Assembly: GCA_012839185.1 (NCBI GenBank)
Contig: DUNU01000002.1
Location: forward strand, 62,001-126,000
Source of the DNA: Clostridiales bacterium
GTDB taxonomy: Bacteria > Bacillota > Clostridia > Oscillospirales > Acutalibacteraceae
Direction: 5' to 3'
DNA: 64,000 bases
In this document: piece by piece, positions 49,477 to 58,589 of the stretch
Layout: each line of letters starts with the position of its first letter
How positions within the stretch are numbered: the stretch's first letter is position 1
The notes under the pieces: generated by a model
The model's database searches: none
What the model was told of the DNA's origin: nothing
The model's input: the letters and a program-made list of their open reading frames with translations, nothing else
Made by a program: the position numbers and the translations under genes

Positions 49477-50775
49477 TTATTTTCCGGAAATTGTAACCCC
49501 ATCAATAAGAGCGTAAGGAAGAACCGATGAGCCGTCGCAGAAATTTTCCTTAGAAAGCTCAACGATATTATTTATCATTTCTTCGAGATTGCCGCTTATC
49601 ATTGTTTCGGTCAATGCGTGAGTTATTTCGCCATTTTCAATCATAAAACTGTTCTTGGCAACACCCGAAATATCACCGTTTGACGCGGGAGCACCACCGG
49701 AAAAACGACAGATAAATATTCCCTTGTCGATACTCTTAATAAGCTCATCAAGGGGAGTTTCTCCGCCATCAATTTCGATGCAGGAGGAGGTTGCTTTTAC
49801 TCGTTCCAACCCTGTACGATTTGAAGCATAAAGAGACAAATCAAAACTCTTTAATACACCATCACGGATAAAATCAAAATCCTCATTCTTATAACCGTCG
49901 GAATGAATCAGGCTTGCGCCTATCATTCGTTCATCGGTAGGAATACAGCGAACGGAAAGTTTTTCGCTTGCAACTTTTGTATTTAGTTTTTCACGCCACG
50001 GAGAAGTGCCGTCAATAATAACCGAATCACTGATAAAATTGTCAAGAGCGGTACCGACAAATTCGGCGAACATATCGGGAGAGGCAAGAACCTTGCCTAC
50101 AAATTTACCGTCAATAGCTTTTGCATAAAGCTCTTTTTCAGCTCTTTCATAATCCTCTCTCTGACGGTTAATCTCAATAAGAGGAGTATCCAAATCGTAA
50201 AAATCGAAACTTATACCGTTAAAACTTGTTCCGTTTTCACCCTCATGAGCCGAGAACATGGAATAAAGCGAATAATAACCGCTTTGCTGTGTATAGCAAA
50301 CGCCGTTGGTATTTGCAACACATCTTTCCGACATACCATAAGAAACAATAAGTTGTTCGATAATAATTTTCGGATAATCTCTTGCTACATCATCCATATA
50401 TTCCTTTATGCGATAAAGAAGTTTTTCTCTGTCAAACTTAGTGATACCGGTAAGAAAGTCCTCATTTTCGGTAAGTTCGGATATGGCAAGAGCCTCATCT
50501 TCAATAGCACTGTTTGCGGCTTCAATACAATTCTTTACGGCATTTTTTACATCGTCCGCTTCAAAAGAATTTACTGAAATAACGCCTTTTTTCTTGTCTT
50601 TAATTGCCATCATGGCGACAGAATCATTAAAAAGAGTACGCAGCAAACTCAAATCGCCGCCGTCAACATTAAACTCGGTCATACTGCCGGAGCTTAATGT
50701 AACCATAGCGTCATCTGCACCTTCTTGTTTTAATAAATCCAGTATTTCTACTGATAATTCTTTCAAATCTTTCAT
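49477..50775 (-). CDS. pmbA: Metalloprotease subunit TldE/PmbA
   Basis: TldE-type partner of TldD, 432 residues. The TldD/TldE heterodimer is a cytoplasmic zinc protease that degrades unfolded peptides and matures some modified peptides. Family features seen are the N-terminal helical/beta domain, VLASPDMFAEFVGTAL in the middle and the C-terminal NGDISGVAKNSFMIENGEI. As expected, TldE lacks the HExxxH motif. A GTG at 50787 is an alternative start; I prefer the ATG at 50775. It follows tldD after a 25-bp gap. No RiPP precursor is evident nearby. Confidence 0.92.
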   Translation of the reverse strand: MKDLKELSVEILDLLKQEGADDAMVTLSSGSMTEFNVDGGDLSLLRTLFNDSVAMMAIKDKKKGVISVNSFEADDVKNAVKNCIEAANSAIEDEALAISELTENEDFLTGITKFDREKLLYRIKEYMDDVARDYPKIIIEQLIVSYGMSERCVANTNGVCYTQQSGYYSLYSMFSAHEGENGTSFNGISFDFYDLDTPLIEINRQREDYERAEKELYAKAIDGKFVGKVLASPDMFAEFVGTALDNFISDSVIIDGTSPWREKLNTKVASEKLSVRCIPTDERMIGASLIHSDGYKNEDFDFIRDGVLKSFDLSLYASNRTGLERVKATSSCIEIDGGETPLDELIKSIDKGIFICRFSGGAPASNGDISGVAKNSFMIENGEITHALTETMISGNLEEMINNIVELSKENFCDGSSVLPYALIDGVTISGK

Positions 50776-50800
50776 TTCATTCACCACTTTCCGTTTGAAA

Positions 50801-52198
50801 TTATCTTCCGCCGATGTTTACTTTACATTTTACTGCGGGACCACCCAGACCGACAGGCATAGGTTGTTTTTTTCCGCAAAAACCGGAAGATTCCCAAGTG
50901 ATATTGTCGGACAACATTGTAACCGTTTTAAGCATATCAAAAGCAACACCGGATATAGTGGTATCACGAAGCGGTCTTGCCAATTTGCCGTTCTTAATCT
51001 CATAACCCATATTGATACCGAACATAAATTCACCGGTTGTGTCAGCCTGACCGTTGCCGGTGCGGGTAAGATAATATCCGTTGTCAATGGAGGCTATCAT
51101 ATCTTCAAGCTTATCTTTGCCGGGCAAAATTGCCGTATTACGCATACGAATAAGCGGTTCATCGCCAAATGAATATGCACGAGCATTCCCATAAGGTTCC
51201 ATATCAAAATGAGCAGCAGTTTCACGGTTGTTCATAAAGCCCGTCAATATCCCGTCTTTTATAAGCCAAGCGTCTTTTGCTTTTACACCTTCGTCATCAA
51301 CATATACGGGAAGGGGAGCTAATCCGTAGGGAGTATCATTTGCAAAGTCAACAAGATTTACCATTTCACTTGCAACTTGTTTCCCTAAATTATGACCGGC
51401 AACACTTCCGCCCAAAACCAAGTCAGCCTCAACTGTATGACCGACAGCCTCGTGAGCGAGCATACCCGCAAGAGTGGAATCAAGAATAACATCGGCAACG
51501 CCTGCATCGGGGAATATGCCCTGAGCTTTTTGCATAAGTTCTTCATATAAACTGTCTGCCGCAGCCTTGCATTTTTCCATTGAATCTTGTTTAGTAAAAT
51601 AGTCTCCGAAATATCCGTATCCGCCGGTAATAACATCGAAAAGTTCGATTGTGCTGCCGTCACTTGCATCGGCACTCATAATCAAATAAAGATAAATTCT
51701 CGGCATAACCGAATGGGAGAGCGTACCGAAAGAGGTACATAACAATTTTTCCATTGAGTCGGCTGTTACGACTATTGTACGGCTGGTAAGTTTCGGACAA
51801 GCCTTCTCAACATAATCATCAAACTCTTTTGCGAAATCTATAAACTCTTTGGGGGTAGAATTTGGGATCGGTTTGTTAAAAAGATAGCTTGCCGCAGAAA
51901 CAGGTGCTAAACTTGCATCTTTTGCGGGCAAAGAATCTGCAAGAAAGTTTGCGTTTTTATTTGCCGCTCTTAATACTGCACGGACAGATTTCGGATCAAG
52001 TGCACTGCCTGCGGAAAAACCCCAGTATCCGTTTTTGAATACTCTGGCACTTACACCCTTTGAATTATTACTTGAATTGCCGACCAAAGAACCGCTTAAA
52101 AGAATCACTTTGCGTCCTGTGTTTTCCTGAACACGCATTTCCGTCGGTGAGTCGGCTGCGGTCAACAATGTTCTTAACAAACGATTTTGTTCTATCAT
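50801..52198 (-). CDS. tldD: Metalloprotease subunit TldD
   Basis: Catalytic subunit of the TldD/TldE protease, 465 residues from the preferred ATG at 52198, which is nine bases after AAAGGA; an ATG at 52207 abuts the ribosome binding site. The zinc motif HEAVGH is at about 249-254. It lies within DSTLAGMLAHEAVGHTVEAD, and GNGQADTTGEFMFGI and the RPLRDTTISG end are typical. It is directly downstream of a solute-binding lipoprotein, which raises the possibility that peptides taken up are degraded here. Confidence 0.94.
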   Translation of the reverse strand: MIEQNRLLRTLLTAADSPTEMRVQENTGRKVILLSGSLVGNSSNNSKGVSARVFKNGYWGFSAGSALDPKSVRAVLRAANKNANFLADSLPAKDASLAPVSAASYLFNKPIPNSTPKEFIDFAKEFDDYVEKACPKLTSRTIVVTADSMEKLLCTSFGTLSHSVMPRIYLYLIMSADASDGSTIELFDVITGGYGYFGDYFTKQDSMEKCKAAADSLYEELMQKAQGIFPDAGVADVILDSTLAGMLAHEAVGHTVEADLVLGGSVAGHNLGKQVASEMVNLVDFANDTPYGLAPLPVYVDDEGVKAKDAWLIKDGILTGFMNNRETAAHFDMEPYGNARAYSFGDEPLIRMRNTAILPGKDKLEDMIASIDNGYYLTRTGNGQADTTGEFMFGINMGYEIKNGKLARPLRDTTISGVAFDMLKTVTMLSDNITWESSGFCGKKQPMPVGLGGPAVKCKVNIGGR

Positions 52199-52216
52199 AT
52201 CTTTCATCCTTTTTGA

Positions 52217-53737
52217 TTATTCTTTAATTGTCCAATTCTCTATATCTGCATAGAGATTATCGGGAGCAATTTCCCCCACACTTATATTCGTCGAGACCGC
52301 TCGGATATTGCTACGGTAACAAAGCGGAATAAAGGGAGTTTCATATATAAATTCCGAAACAAATTCCGAAATCGTAATCTCGTTATTCTTAAATTTTTTA
52401 TAGCTTTCGACAGCGGTTGAGTGAATATTTATACCGTAATTCGCAGTACCCGAACTTGTGAAAAACGCATCAAGAGAACAGTCATTCGGCAATTTTATTT
52501 CTCCGATATACATATCGAAATTGCCTTCCAAAAGTGCATTTTTATATGTTTCTTTGTCAAACGAATGAACTATAACACCTATGCCGATTTTATTAAGATC
52601 TGCTTTTATTGCATCGGCAACAGATAATTTATATTCATTATCCGTGCACACAATAAGCGAAAGATTAAGTATTCCCGGTTCTCCCGAACGTACACCCGCC
52701 TGATTTATCTCATCGAAACCCGCTTCAATCAGCAGATTTTCGGCGACGGTATAATCATTGGTTGTACTATCAGCAGGCAAGGAAAGATTGTTACATTCAA
52801 ACCAATACGGATGAAAAGGAGCGAATGTCGAAACGGCGTTGTTACCATAAACCGAGCTTGCAATATCGGAACGGTTTATTGCCTTTGCTGCCGCTTGACG
52901 AACTTTGAACATTCCTGCAAGATAATTATTCTGATTAAAACCTAAAAATATTAAGTTATTCGATACCGATTTCAAGGTATTTGTCAGAAGACCGGAAAGC
53001 CGGTAGCTTGACAAATTATATGTAAATGCGGATATATTGCCCATATCAAGATTGAACTTGAGTTTTGTAATATCCGAAATATCATAGAGTGAAATATAAG
53101 CAACCTCTTTTATCACGGCATTATTTATCGGATTGAAATCGAGAGTATTTGTTTTTGCGTTATACTTATATTTCCCCGTGCCGATAGGTGCGTCTTTCGT
53201 ATTCCCCGTGTCTTTCTTGATTATCGGAAAAGTAAGCAACGAAAGAGCATTGCGATTTGGTGCGGAAAGAGTAAAAACGACGGTCTTACCGACAGGTTTT
53301 GCCGATTTGAATGAACTTAACGCATTTTCATATATGCTTGACGCTTTGGCTTTCTCAAAAGAATAAACTATGTCGTAAACAGAAAGCGGCGAACCGTCAG
53401 AAAAATCGGTTGGAGTGAATGATACCGTCAATTTTGTATGGTCAAATTTCGATTCCGATGCAAGCTTCGCCTTTGCGTTAAACTCATTGTCAACTTCATA
53501 CAGGGCTTCGTATAAAAGCGGCATTAAATCATAATTTAACTGTGTGGTCAGGCGATAGGGATTTAAGCTGTCTGATTGACTATAGGGCAGACTTATCGTC
53601 TTTTCGGGCAAAACTATCGGCGTGTTGCCATTATCCGTGCCGGGTCTAATAATGTTTTCACAAGAACAAAACACAAATACGCAAACAAGCAATATACTTA
53701 TTAGCGATAAGATTTTTGTATTTTTCACCTTGCTCAT
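52217..53737 (-). CDS. Orphan solute-binding lipoprotein, ABC family 5 type
   Basis: A 506-residue lipoprotein with a signal peptide ending in the lipobox FCSC (around residues 22-25). The body is a family 5 substrate-binding fold: SLPYSQSDSLNPYRLTTQ, then NGxx-type strands, PIGTGKYKY, and VRQAAAKAINRSDIA. As with the protein at 12086-13684, no ABC permease or ATPase genes adjoin. It lies between ymdB (15-bp gap) and tldD. The sequence is unlike the other orphan receptor beyond the family level. Confidence 0.8.
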   Translation of the reverse strand: MSKVKNTKILSLISILLVCVFVFCSCENIIRPGTDNGNTPIVLPEKTISLPYSQSDSLNPYRLTTQLNYDLMPLLYEALYEVDNEFNAKAKLASESKFDHTKLTVSFTPTDFSDGSPLSVYDIVYSFEKAKASSIYENALSSFKSAKPVGKTVVFTLSAPNRNALSLLTFPIIKKDTGNTKDAPIGTGKYKYNAKTNTLDFNPINNAVIKEVAYISLYDISDITKLKFNLDMGNISAFTYNLSSYRLSGLLTNTLKSVSNNLIFLGFNQNNYLAGMFKVRQAAAKAINRSDIASSVYGNNAVSTFAPFHPYWFECNNLSLPADSTTNDYTVAENLLIEAGFDEINQAGVRSGEPGILNLSLIVCTDNEYKLSVADAIKADLNKIGIGVIVHSFDKETYKNALLEGNFDMYIGEIKLPNDCSLDAFFTSSGTANYGINIHSTAVESYKKFKNNEITISEFVSEFIYETPFIPLCYRSNIRAVSTNISVGEIAPDNLYADIENWTIKE

Positions 53738-53752
53738 ACAATTAACCTTTTC

Positions 53753-54520
53753 TTAATATGCAATTCGTTTGATATTTGTCGCTTTTCCGGTCTTTTCGTC
53801 AATGTCAATAATGCAGGCATTCATAACAACTTCACCACTTGCGATAATGAAGCGGGACGGCATACCGGTTTTAAATTTCTTAATGGTAATCTCGGGCTTT
53901 ACTCCCAAAACAGAATTCACGGGACCGGTCATACCGACATCCGTCATATAAGCCGTGCCGTTTTCAAGTATCTGCTCATCGGCGGTCTGAACATGGGTGT
54001 GGGTACCGATAACAGCCGACACTCTGCCGTCAAGATAAAAGCCCATACTTCTTTTTTCACTTGTTGTCTCGGCATGAAAATCAACGAAAATCAGCTTAGT
54101 GTCAATCTTTTGAAGCATCTCGTCAATACAATCAAAAGCATTTGATGCAGTTTCCTTCATAAACGCATTCCCGACCAGATTAACGACCGCCAGACGATAA
54201 CTTCGCATATCCAGAATGGTATAACCTATACCGGGATTTTGCAAAGGATAATTTGCAGGTCTTAGAATCGAAATGGTATGATCAAGCATATCATATATTT
54301 TGTTTTGCTTATATACATGGTTGCCGGTAGTTATAATATCAACACCGCTTGTAAAGAGGTGTTCGGCGGAAAATGGGGTAATTCCGTTGCCGTTTGCACT
54401 GTTTTCACCGTTTGCGATAACTATATCAATATTGTTTTCCCGCTTAAAATCGGGAAGTACCTTGCGAATATATTCGCAGCCGATTTCGGCTACGACATCA
54501 CCGATAAATAATAATCTCAT
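53753..54520 (-). CDS. ymdB: YmdB-type 2',3'-cyclic nucleotide phosphodiesterase
   Basis: A 255-residue cytoplasmic metallophosphoesterase matching the TIGR00282/YmdB family. MRLLFIGDVVAEIG holds the first metal motif, IANGENSANG the bridging residues, TTGNHVY the third motif, and VDFHAETTSEK and IGTHTHVQTAD the remaining ligands. In Bacillus YmdB hydrolyses 2',3'-cAMP and influences sporulation and biofilm decisions. Its ATG shares a base with the stop of the upstream membrane protein gene (TAATG). Confidence 0.94.
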   Translation of the reverse strand: MRLLFIGDVVAEIGCEYIRKVLPDFKRENNIDIVIANGENSANGNGITPFSAEHLFTSGVDIITTGNHVYKQNKIYDMLDHTISILRPANYPLQNPGIGYTILDMRSYRLAVVNLVGNAFMKETASNAFDCIDEMLQKIDTKLIFVDFHAETTSEKRSMGFYLDGRVSAVIGTHTHVQTADEQILENGTAYMTDVGMTGPVNSVLGVKPEITIKKFKTGMPSRFIIASGEVVMNACIIDIDEKTGKATNIKRIAY

Positions 54521-56340
54521 TATTGTGCCTCGTAATAAATATATCTTAGAATTGCGATATTTTCATCCGAATAATAGTGTTCATAAGAACCTTCGAGAAG
54601 ATATGCATTATACTGGTCGATAAATTCCTGAAAACGGATATCAAATACCAAAAATTCAACTCTCTTTTCAAATTCGGGGTTGGTAGGTGTAAGCTGATAG
54701 CAGACCTTTCTTTCGCATGCATGCGGCAAAAGGAAAGTGTTTATTGCTATCTCAGCATCTTCGGGAATATGCTCTTCAAGCGATTGTTCGACTGCCCTGT
54801 ATGTATCACCGTAGTCTTTGTAATACTTAAAATAAATCGTTCTGTGCCAATTTACCGACATAAACAGACTGATACAGGCAACGACACTGAAAAGAGTCAT
54901 CATTCTTTGCTTATCTATGTTAAGTTCAGAAATATTACATATCGAAAGATAGAGGAATATTGCCACAACTCCAAAATTATATTGAAAATCAAGCGAATGT
55001 TGATATTGATAATTTGATATAAGATTGATAATCATAAACGGAGCAAAAAGAACGAAATTCGATGCTTTTTTGCTGAGCATCGGCAAAAAGCCCAAAGGTA
55101 AAAGCATTTTCATTATAAAGAGAAGTTTCTCCAAAGTTGCACATTGAGCAAAAACATAAAGCGGAGAGGTAATGCAAACCTTGATAACTTCATCAAGTCC
55201 GGTACCGTTTATTTCATAATCCACATAGCGTGATGTCATTGCACCGTCGCCGTAGGTATTAAGCACATGAACTATCACAAGAAAATACACCGTCGAAAGA
55301 GCGAGCATAATTCCGCCCTTTAAATACATTTTCTTCGCCAATATCATATATATTGCAATGAAAATGATGTAAACCGCAGCATCTTCTTTGATTGCCAAGG
55401 TCAGAACCATCATAACAAAGATTCCGACGGTTTTGTCCTTTTCTATAAAATAAAGAAGGAAAAGCAGGAAGGGGGTTAAGAATACATTTTCGTGAATATC
55501 ATAAAACGTGCCTGCCATAACTGCGGGATAAAAGGTATATATTACTGCAAACAAAAGAGTTATGCCGTTAGATAAATTCTTGTGTTTGCAGAGAAGATAG
55601 AGAGGAATAAAACCGAGTGCAAGAATAAAGGCCTGCGAAACGTTAATCGTAATCGGAGATTGGAATATACAATAAAAAGGCAGAATTAAATAGTAGATAG
55701 GGGAGGCGTGAACTGCGAAATGGCTCAGAAGAGTATCTCTTTCGCAGGTCGTCAGCGGCAAACCGGTCTCTTTCATATAATAGAACATCTGAACAAATAT
55801 GCCGAAATCAAAATTCGGTGTCATAAATGTCAGATAGCGAAAAGCAAGGATAAGTCCCAAAAATACCGTAAATGAAACAGCCGTTGCGATATAGCCGATT
55901 TTTACGGCAAAAGTGGGAATATTAAGCTCCTTATCGAGCTTATTAAAACAGAAATAACAACAAATCGCCTGAAATATCATCAGGAAAATAAAAAGATAGT
56001 CGTTATTCCCAACCTGAAACATCGCAGTTATATTAAACGCCGATACACTCAAAAACAGAAATAGTTTGTCTGCCAGTGCAGTTTTTGTTATTGCAAATGC
56101 ACCGGTAGTTAAGACAAATACAAGGAAAATATAACCTGCCGTGGATAAAAAATTTGTCGGGATTACGCTCTCTTTTGAAGTAACGGGAATTCCGTCGGGT
56201 GTAAGTCCTATAAAAAATGTATTGACAAGAGCATAAGAGGCAATGACACGCATTACAAACTTTTCAAGCGTGAAATTGAAAATATTATATTTTTCAAATA
56301 TTTCTTCAAGCTTATGTAAAGAGGTCAAAATTGTAGTCAT
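54520..56340 (-). CDS. DUF2079 polytopic membrane protein
   Basis: A roughly 606-residue integral membrane protein with about 12 predicted helices. The NFDFGIFVQMFYYMKETGLP and HFAVHASPIYYLILPFY segments are characteristic of DUF2079 (PF09852), a GT-C-like family possibly transferring sugars from lipid carriers. The C-terminal 120 residues form an extracytoplasmic domain. Start uncertain: GGAG lies directly against the ATG at 56340, and an ATG at 56364 lacks a ribosome binding site. Either overlaps the end of the S11-like gene, so it is translationally coupled. Confidence 0.8.
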   Translation of the reverse strand: MTTILTSLHKLEEIFEKYNIFNFTLEKFVMRVIASYALVNTFFIGLTPDGIPVTSKESVIPTNFLSTAGYIFLVFVLTTGAFAITKTALADKLFLFLSVSAFNITAMFQVGNNDYLFIFLMIFQAICCYFCFNKLDKELNIPTFAVKIGYIATAVSFTVFLGLILAFRYLTFMTPNFDFGIFVQMFYYMKETGLPLTTCERDTLLSHFAVHASPIYYLILPFYCIFQSPITINVSQAFILALGFIPLYLLCKHKNLSNGITLLFAVIYTFYPAVMAGTFYDIHENVFLTPFLLFLLYFIEKDKTVGIFVMMVLTLAIKEDAAVYIIFIAIYMILAKKMYLKGGIMLALSTVYFLVIVHVLNTYGDGAMTSRYVDYEINGTGLDEVIKVCITSPLYVFAQCATLEKLLFIMKMLLPLGFLPMLSKKASNFVLFAPFMIINLISNYQYQHSLDFQYNFGVVAIFLYLSICNISELNIDKQRMMTLFSVVACISLFMSVNWHRTIYFKYYKDYGDTYRAVEQSLEEHIPEDAEIAINTFLLPHACERKVCYQLTPTNPEFEKRVEFLVFDIRFQEFIDQYNAYLLEGSYEHYYSDENIAILRYIYYEAQ

Positions 56341-57859
56341 CTCCTTTTTTCTTGCTCGGCTCATCGTAAAAACTCATTGTAAAATCGTCTTTATCATCGG
56401 TTTTCGGAGGCTTTTTGTTTTTGTTTTGCGGTGATCTTTGAGGTTGTTGAGTTGGTCTTTGAGGTGGCTTCTTATATGTTCTGGAATGATTGTCTGCACC
56501 AAACATTCGGGCAAGATTATTCATATTTCTACGTCTGATATTTTGATTCAAACTTATACGCGGAGATTTCAATGAAAGTGTAAATCCTGAAAATATATGC
56601 AAAAGCACATATACTATAATCAAAATAAAGAAAATGACGATATAGGGCAGAATTTTCAAAAATACACTTTTTATTGCGGCTCCGGGAGAAAACATTACCG
56701 CCTGAGCCGTAACAAGATCAACACTTGCAATAACCTCTTTTGCGTAATAAATATTAGCCCGACCGACAACTTCGCCTGCACCGATAGGTGCATAGAGCGT
56801 ATCTTTCGTTAAATTCTCGTCAATTTCAATAATAACGGCATCCTTTGACACACTCGATGGCAAAAGCATACGGATTTGCTGAGCAGGATAGACCGCAAGG
56901 TAATCTGTTTTTGATGAGTTTTTAAGCGGAATTGTCGCTATTAAAGTATTCGTGTCGCAGAGGGTTTGGAGTTTGACCGAATTAAATGACCATGAAAGAA
57001 GCTGTTTGCAGTCATAAAAAGAGTAATCCCGCTTCATTGAAGTTACACCCTCGGGATAATCAAAATCACCTTTCATCACGACATAAATATATGTATATCC
57101 GTCGTGAGTTGCCTCGACGGTTACACATCTTCCTGCTTGACTTGTATTTCCCGTTTTCCCCCAGATGATATAAGAGCTGTAATAATTTCCGTATCCGGAT
57201 TTACGCATCAAAAGGGTGGTGTCGGCGTAATAATACGCATTATGCTCGGTTTCTTCAACTTCATGATATGTCAGACTTGCAACACTGATAAAATCAAAGT
57301 TCAATGATGCGGCTTTTGCAATTTTCCACATATCTCGAGCCGTTGTATATTGTCCGTCGGTATCAAGACCGGTAATATTTTTAAAGACCGTATTCGCACA
57401 CCCGCATTTTTGTGCATAATCATTCATTTTTGAAACAAATTCATCGACGGTTGAGCAAGTGTTCATTGCCAAGGTATAAGAAACATCGGCAGCAGAACGA
57501 ATGATGCTGAAAGTAAGAAGATCCCGAACGGACAGCCTGTCGCCGGCATCCAGATTAAGAGTTGCGGCATCGGTTCCCCTGACAAAGTCATCAACATCAG
57601 ACGGAACTGTTACGAGCCTGTTTAAATCGGGATTGCTTTCGATAACAACCATAGCGACACAAACACCTAAGAGACCTGCCGGAGATACCGGCAAATCAGC
57701 ATTTTTCTCAAATACAACCTGATCATTATCCTTGCAAGCAACAAAGGCAATTTCACTTGTTATTTCGGGAATATCGTCAAATGAAATTGCAGATACATAG
57801 GTTGTAAAAAGGAAAATACACAAACAAGTTGCCACTATGTTTGTTAAAAGTCGCTTCAC
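56312..57859 (-). CDS. S11 (DacF-like) penicillin-binding pseudoenzyme
   Basis: A 515-residue protein with the architecture of a D-alanyl-D-alanine carboxypeptidase: signal peptide (1-24), S11 domain, beta domain, transmembrane helix near 408-430, and a Pro/Lys/Gln-rich cytoplasmic tail. The catalytic SxxK motif is destroyed: where relatives have PASxTK, this reads SPAGLLGV (59-66), with Gly in place of both Ser and Lys. The SxN motif reads SAAD, losing the Asn; only GKTG survives. It is therefore probably non-catalytic and may act as a peptidoglycan-binding or scaffold protein. The start is a GTG overlapping the upstream stop (GTGA). Confidence 0.8.
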   Translation of the reverse strand: MKRLLTNIVATCLCIFLFTTYVSAISFDDIPEITSEIAFVACKDNDQVVFEKNADLPVSPAGLLGVCVAMVVIESNPDLNRLVTVPSDVDDFVRGTDAATLNLDAGDRLSVRDLLTFSIIRSAADVSYTLAMNTCSTVDEFVSKMNDYAQKCGCANTVFKNITGLDTDGQYTTARDMWKIAKAASLNFDFISVASLTYHEVEETEHNAYYYADTTLLMRKSGYGNYYSSYIIWGKTGNTSQAGRCVTVEATHDGYTYIYVVMKGDFDYPEGVTSMKRDYSFYDCKQLLSWSFNSVKLQTLCDTNTLIATIPLKNSSKTDYLAVYPAQQIRMLLPSSVSKDAVIIEIDENLTKDTLYAPIGAGEVVGRANIYYAKEVIASVDLVTAQAVMFSPGAAIKSVFLKILPYIVIFFILIIVYVLLHIFSGFTLSLKSPRISLNQNIRRRNMNNLARMFGADNHSRTYKKPPQRPTQQPQRSPQNKNKKPPKTDDKDDFTMSFYDEPSKKKGDDYNFDLFT

Positions 57860-58548
57860 TTTATTTCCAACCCGCTTTCTATTTCACGGATTTTTTCAAA
57901 TACTGCATATTGTGATTCGGAAATTGCTTTGTCGATATGCATACTTCCGAAATACCATTTTGAGAATTTACAGCTTTCGAATATCTTGTCAAAATAGGCA
58001 TTTAAGACCGTAATTCTCTGTTCGCCGATATTGTTCATCGTCAAAAACTGTTTCGTCTTTGACGGCGGCTCGTGGGTGATGATATAATCAACCTTCATAT
58101 TCCTATCGCGAAGCCTGTTTGCGCCCGCAATAAGTTCGCTTTGCGTAGGAATTTCTTTTCTTGAATAGCCTTCGGTACGAAATCTGTATTCAACATCGGG
58201 ACTTTCTCCGCCGCCCATGACAAATATTGATTTGTCTTCAATCTCATATATTTCGCCACGCATAAGGTGATAGGGATTTTTGCCGAGTCTGCGGGCTTTT
58301 CCGCCACAAAAGTCGGTAATATTATATTCTTCCAACAAGTCAAAATTCTCGTGAGTTCCGTCAATAAAACATATCGTATATTCTCTTGATGAAAGCTCCG
58401 CTAACAGTTTATGTTCGTTGTTGTCGCCGTTCCATACAAAACCGAAATCACCGCAAATTATGAGAGTGTCCCCACTGCGAAGTCGTTTTAACTTTTGCGA
58501 TGAAAATCTTTTATAATCACCGTGAGTGTCGCCGGTTATGTATATCAT
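57856..58548 (-). CDS. Cytoplasmic metallophosphoesterase
   Basis: A 230-residue calcineurin-like phosphoesterase without a signal peptide. The motifs are TGDTHGD, CGDFGFVWNG, DGTHENF, ITHEPP and GSMHIDK. The third motif is normally GNHE; the Asn that bridges the two metals is Thr here. It resembles the small phosphoesterases found in Firmicute chromosomes and phages. Substrate unknown. It overlaps the S11-like gene by four bases and follows the alcohol dehydrogenase gene by 41 bp. Confidence 0.8.
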   Translation of the reverse strand: MIYITGDTHGDYKRFSSQKLKRLRSGDTLIICGDFGFVWNGDNNEHKLLAELSSREYTICFIDGTHENFDLLEEYNITDFCGGKARRLGKNPYHLMRGEIYEIEDKSIFVMGGGESPDVEYRFRTEGYSRKEIPTQSELIAGANRLRDRNMKVDYIITHEPPSKTKQFLTMNNIGEQRITVLNAYFDKIFESCKFSKWYFGSMHIDKAISESQYAVFEKIREIESGLEIK

Positions 58549-58589
58549 GGTTTTCTCCTTTTCCGAAAGGTGAATTTCAATGCAATAAT

